DNA of 64,000 nucleotides. Source: Maricaulis salignorans (GTDB lineage Bacteria; Pseudomonadota; Alphaproteobacteria; Caulobacterales; Maricaulaceae). This document shows positions 61,649 to 64,000 of this stretch, piece by piece (position 1 is the first letter of the stretch; the number at the start of each line of letters is the position of its first letter). The notes under the pieces are model-generated. The model saw nothing but the letters and a program-made list of their open reading frames with translations. It did no database searches and was not told the DNA's origin. The stretch lies in assembly GCF_900103475.1 (NCBI RefSeq), contig NZ_FNHG01000007.1:61256-125255 (forward strand), given 5' to 3'. A program made the position numbers and the translations under genes.

Positions 61649-63406
61649 ATGATTATGCGCCTGACAATATTGCTGACCGCCTTCTGGGCCGCACTGGTTT
61701 ATCCGCTTCATGGCGAGATCAGTGCGGAGACCGAAGCGGGCAGCATGCCGCAACGCTCCAGCGTGCTGGTCCTCTATCCCGATGAGGGCGAGGATCAGGC
61801 GCTGGGCGAATTGCATGCGGTCAATATTGCCAATCTGGCCGGGCGTCATGCCGAGGCGGCGCTGGCGGGCATCTCCCAATACCAACCCAATGATCGCGAC
61901 GCCCATGACGCGCTGATTGTTGTCAACTCGACCTATGGCCAGACTGTACCGGCCGCGCTGCTGGACGATGCCATGAGTGGCGAGGGCACGACGGTCTGGA
62001 TCCAGCCTGACCCGGCGAGCCTGCAGGCCTCTGCGCCCGGACTGGCGGCACAGATCGGCTGGCTGGCCGAGGCGGCGACGACCAAGATCTTCCCCGAAGT
62101 GGTGTATCGCGGCGAACATTTCACCCGCTCGCCTGACAGTACCGATCTGGTTGCCGGCATTCGTGTCACCGATCCTGACCGCGTTGAAGTGCTGGCCGAA
62201 ATGCAGGCGGCCGATGGCGAACGCATGCCCTGGGCGCTGCGCTCCGGCGCGCTGACCTGGGTCAGCGAGAGCCCGATGCCTTATGCCAGCGAAGATGATC
62301 GCTACATGGTGTTCGCCGATATCCTCTCGCGCACCCTGGAGCCTGATGCCCCGGATGTGCGCCAGGCCTTGATGCGGATCGAGGATATCGGACCGGATGC
62401 CGATCCGGCGCAGATCCGAACCCTGCTGGCGGCGATCGAGGCGCTCAACGTGCCTTTTGCCGCGACCGTCTACGACACATTTGTCGACCCGAACGGCCAT
62501 TTTTCCGATGGCCGCGAGCGCCGCTTCAGCCTCAATGAACGGCCGTATCTGGCCAGCGCACTGCGCGATATGGCGCGGGCCGGTGGCACATTGATCATGC
62601 ACGGCCAGACGCACCAGCACGGTGATATTCCCAATCCGAATTTCGGTGTCAGTGGCGGCGATTATGAGTTCTTCCGTGCCGGACTCGATGCCGGGGGCCG
62701 GTTCGATCTGCTCGGCCCGCTCGAGGATGATGATGGCGCCATGTGGGATGAACGCCTCGATCTGGCGTTTTCCAACTGGGACGAGGCCGGTCTGCCGCAG
62801 CCCTGGCTGTTCACTTCGCCGCACTATGCCGCCTCGCAATCGGCCTATCGCTCGATCGGTGAACGTTTCCCGGCGCGGCTGGAGAGGGTGCTGTATTTTG
62901 GCGGTGAAGCGTCCGGCGTGGTCGATGGCCTCGACCCCCTCTATGGCGAGCAATTCTTCCCCTATCCGGTCCGCGATATCCGCGGTGATGTGATCCTGCC
63001 GGAAACGCTGGGCAATTGGGCGCCGCAAGGCAGTGTGCACGGGCGCTCGATGGAGGCGATGCTGGAGACGGCACGGCGCAATCTTGTGCTGCGTGACAGC
63101 TATGCCAGCTTCTTCTTTCACTGGTATCTCGACCCGGCCCGCCTGACCGAGCTGACGACATCCTTGCAGGCGATGGGCTATGAATTTGTCTCGCCGCAAT
63201 TGGCCGCCGCAGTGATCCCGGCCCGTCTGCCGCTGGCCGGCGCTTCGGAGACGACGCGTGCATCGCGGGCCTATTGGAGTGAGGTCGACAGTCTGCGTTT
63301 CTGGCTGCGTGACCAGATCGAACTGATCATTCTGGCCCTCGTCCTGCTGGCGCATCTGCTGGTGTTCAGCATCGGACCGAAACGGCGCCGCGCTGTCGCG
63401 CACTGA
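61649..63406 (+). CDS. DUF2334 (polysaccharide-deacetylase-like) membrane protein
   Basis: 585 aa from ATG 61649 (61655 alternative). N-terminal signal/TM stretch MIMRLTILLTAFWAALVYP. DUF2334 part: ALMRIEDIGPDADPAQIRTLLAAIEALNVPFA, and GTLIMHGQTHQHGDIPNPNFG with the Asp and His metal ligands of the NodB-like fold. C-terminal TM helix QIELIILALVLLAHLLVFSIG. Likely a polysaccharide-processing enzyme of the envelope; substrate unknown. Confidence 0.87.
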   Translation: MIMRLTILLTAFWAALVYPLHGEISAETEAGSMPQRSSVLVLYPDEGEDQALGELHAVNIANLAGRHAEAALAGISQYQPNDRDAHDALIVVNSTYGQTVPAALLDDAMSGEGTTVWIQPDPASLQASAPGLAAQIGWLAEAATTKIFPEVVYRGEHFTRSPDSTDLVAGIRVTDPDRVEVLAEMQAADGERMPWALRSGALTWVSESPMPYASEDDRYMVFADILSRTLEPDAPDVRQALMRIEDIGPDADPAQIRTLLAAIEALNVPFAATVYDTFVDPNGHFSDGRERRFSLNERPYLASALRDMARAGGTLIMHGQTHQHGDIPNPNFGVSGGDYEFFRAGLDAGGRFDLLGPLEDDDGAMWDERLDLAFSNWDEAGLPQPWLFTSPHYAASQSAYRSIGERFPARLERVLYFGGEASGVVDGLDPLYGEQFFPYPVRDIRGDVILPETLGNWAPQGSVHGRSMEAMLETARRNLVLRDSYASFFFHWYLDPARLTELTTSLQAMGYEFVSPQLAAAVIPARLPLAGASETTRASRAYWSEVDSLRFWLRDQIELIILALVLLAHLLVFSIGPKRRRAVAH

Positions 63407-63475
63407 GATCGCCTGCCGCAACGTCTTGGCCTGCGCGCCAAGACGCAGTATCGATGACGGCCTCGCTTGTCGAGC

Positions 63476-63552
63476 GGGCCTGTAGCTCAACTGGTTAGAG
63501 CCGGCGGCTCATAACCGCTTGGTTGGGGGTTCGAGTCCCTCCGGGCCTACCA
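63476..63552 (+). tRNA. tRNA with CAT anticodon (Ile2 or elongator Met)
   Basis: 77 nt, encoded CCA. Acceptor GGGCCTG / CGGGCCT with G-U at the end, D-stem GCTC/GAGC, anticodon stem GGCGG/CCGCT around loop CTCATAA, and T-arm GGGGG TTCGAGT CCCTC. The sequence resembles the alphaproteobacterial lysidine-modified tRNA-Ile(CAU) more than elongator tRNA-Met, but this cannot be decided by eye. Confidence 0.92.
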
Positions 63553-63577
63553 TTTTCCTTTTTCGATGCACGAAAGT

Positions 63578-63693
63578 CTCCACGCCGCAAGCGGCTGGAG
63601 GTTTGAGTGGCCCTCCCCGGTTTGGGAGGTGTGCGGGACGCCGGCGAATGCCGGGTTTTGAGTAATTTAGGGGGCATCCGAGACGTCCCGCAC
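63578..63693 (+). other. Strongly structured intergenic segment after the tRNA
   Basis: Hairpins: CTCCA-C-GCCGC/GCGGC-TGGAG (63578-63600), CCTCCC/GGGAGG with CGGTTT loop (63612-63629), and a 10-bp stem GTGCGGGACG/CGTCCCGCAC (63631-63640, 63684-63693) enclosing CCGGC/GCCGG. It could be a structured RNA, a REP-like element or a degenerate integration site. Not a protein gene. Confidence 0.45.
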
Positions 63694-64000
63694 GTGGAGA
63701 TTTGCTCAGGTCCCTCGCGGGCCCTGCCTCGAAATGACCGTGGACGAACAGTCGAGCATTCATGCTGCCCTTCCCCGATCATGGCCTCACCAGAGCGCGG
63801 GATGTCACCCCTCTGCCCGGACGAGCTCCACGCTCCCGATCGCCGCGAATGACTGAGCTCACGCCTCCCGTGCAACCGGAACGGCTGAAGTATGCGCGCA
63901 GGTTGGTGGGGTGGGGATAAGTTTGATGATTTATCGTCATCCGGACGAAAGCCGGGAGATCGATCGACCGGGCTCCGTGCTTGTCCCGCCTGGGTCCTGA
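63694..64000. other. Window end, no gene seen
   Basis: About 300 bp without a convincing open frame. Short GTCATCCGG / GAAAGCCGGG repeat-like strings are present near 63938-63970, of the kind seen in dispersed intergenic repeats. Confidence 0.35.

Noticed and set aside
63495..63875. Minus-strand ORFs reading through the tRNA
   Set aside because: Their tails are the well-known spurious GGTRTPNQ-like translation of tRNA sequence.

Overview
The window is high-GC chromosomal DNA from an alphaproteobacterium. Several gene sets point to the Maricaulales/Hyphomonadaceae-Caulobacterales side: a curlin gene next to a CsgH-type chaperone, a class GN sortase with its marine-type VIT/VWA target, an ELM1-family protein, the order yqeY-dnaG-rpoD, a DnaG whose zinc finger has lost its ligands, and several orphan single-domain receivers. 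The lineage is inferred from gene content and protein style; no 16S gene is present.

Layout. 1-3.6 kb: end of a WecA/MraY-like sugar-phosphate transferase, polyprenyl diphosphate synthase, a DUF2007 protein and a TrmN6-like methyltransferase. 3.6-10.4 kb: glyQ, a GFA-type zinc protein, glyS (with unusual in-frame insertions) and ppdK. 10.5-15.8 kb: SleB-like hydrolase, a degenerate receiver/HATPase protein, curlin and csgH, a DUF1993 protein, a Lon-substrate-binding-domain protein and a STAS-like protein. 15.9-21.9 kb: accessory island on the minus strand with a GHKL ATPase, an unrecognised Rossmann-like partner, a C5 cytosine methyltransferase and a NaeI-family restriction endonuclease. It is bordered on one side by a perfect 26-27 bp inverted repeat and a small HTH gene, and on the other by uvrB. 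21.9-32.4 kb: uvrB, three orphan CheY-like receivers, DUF3775, threonine aldolase, small unknowns, and sortase plus target. 32.6-42.7 kb: aspartate aminotransferase, dps, a probable C-rich-loop small RNA, LysR, DUF547, trxB, a phosphatase, ELM1, and a BlaI-regulated operon encoding an M56-M23 fusion, followed by another M23 protein. 42.7-51.2 kb: greA, carB, two coiled-coil envelope proteins, a solute-binding lipoprotein and carA. 51.5-56.2 kb: yqeY-dnaG-rpoD. 56.3-64 kb: an unknown protein, YjbQ, DUF4349, M23, panD, SIMPL, DUF2334 and a CAT-anticodon tRNA followed by a strongly structured intergenic stretch.

Functional threads. Translation and central metabolism: GlyQS, PpdK, CarAB, PanD, AspAT. 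Information processing: DnaG, RpoD, GreA, UvrB. Envelope: three M23 domains, a cell-wall hydrolase, curli and sortase. Defence: the 16.5-21.9 kb island, which is the most novel locus here. In it a NaeI-like restriction-modification pair lies directly downstream of a translationally coupled GHKL ATPase/unknown pair. This resembles, in reduced form, the MORC/MutL-associated restriction systems described from comparative genomics, but with components I do not recognise as a known set.

Most long antisense ORFs are shadows of real genes and were left out. All calls come from reading the sequence; no database search was run.
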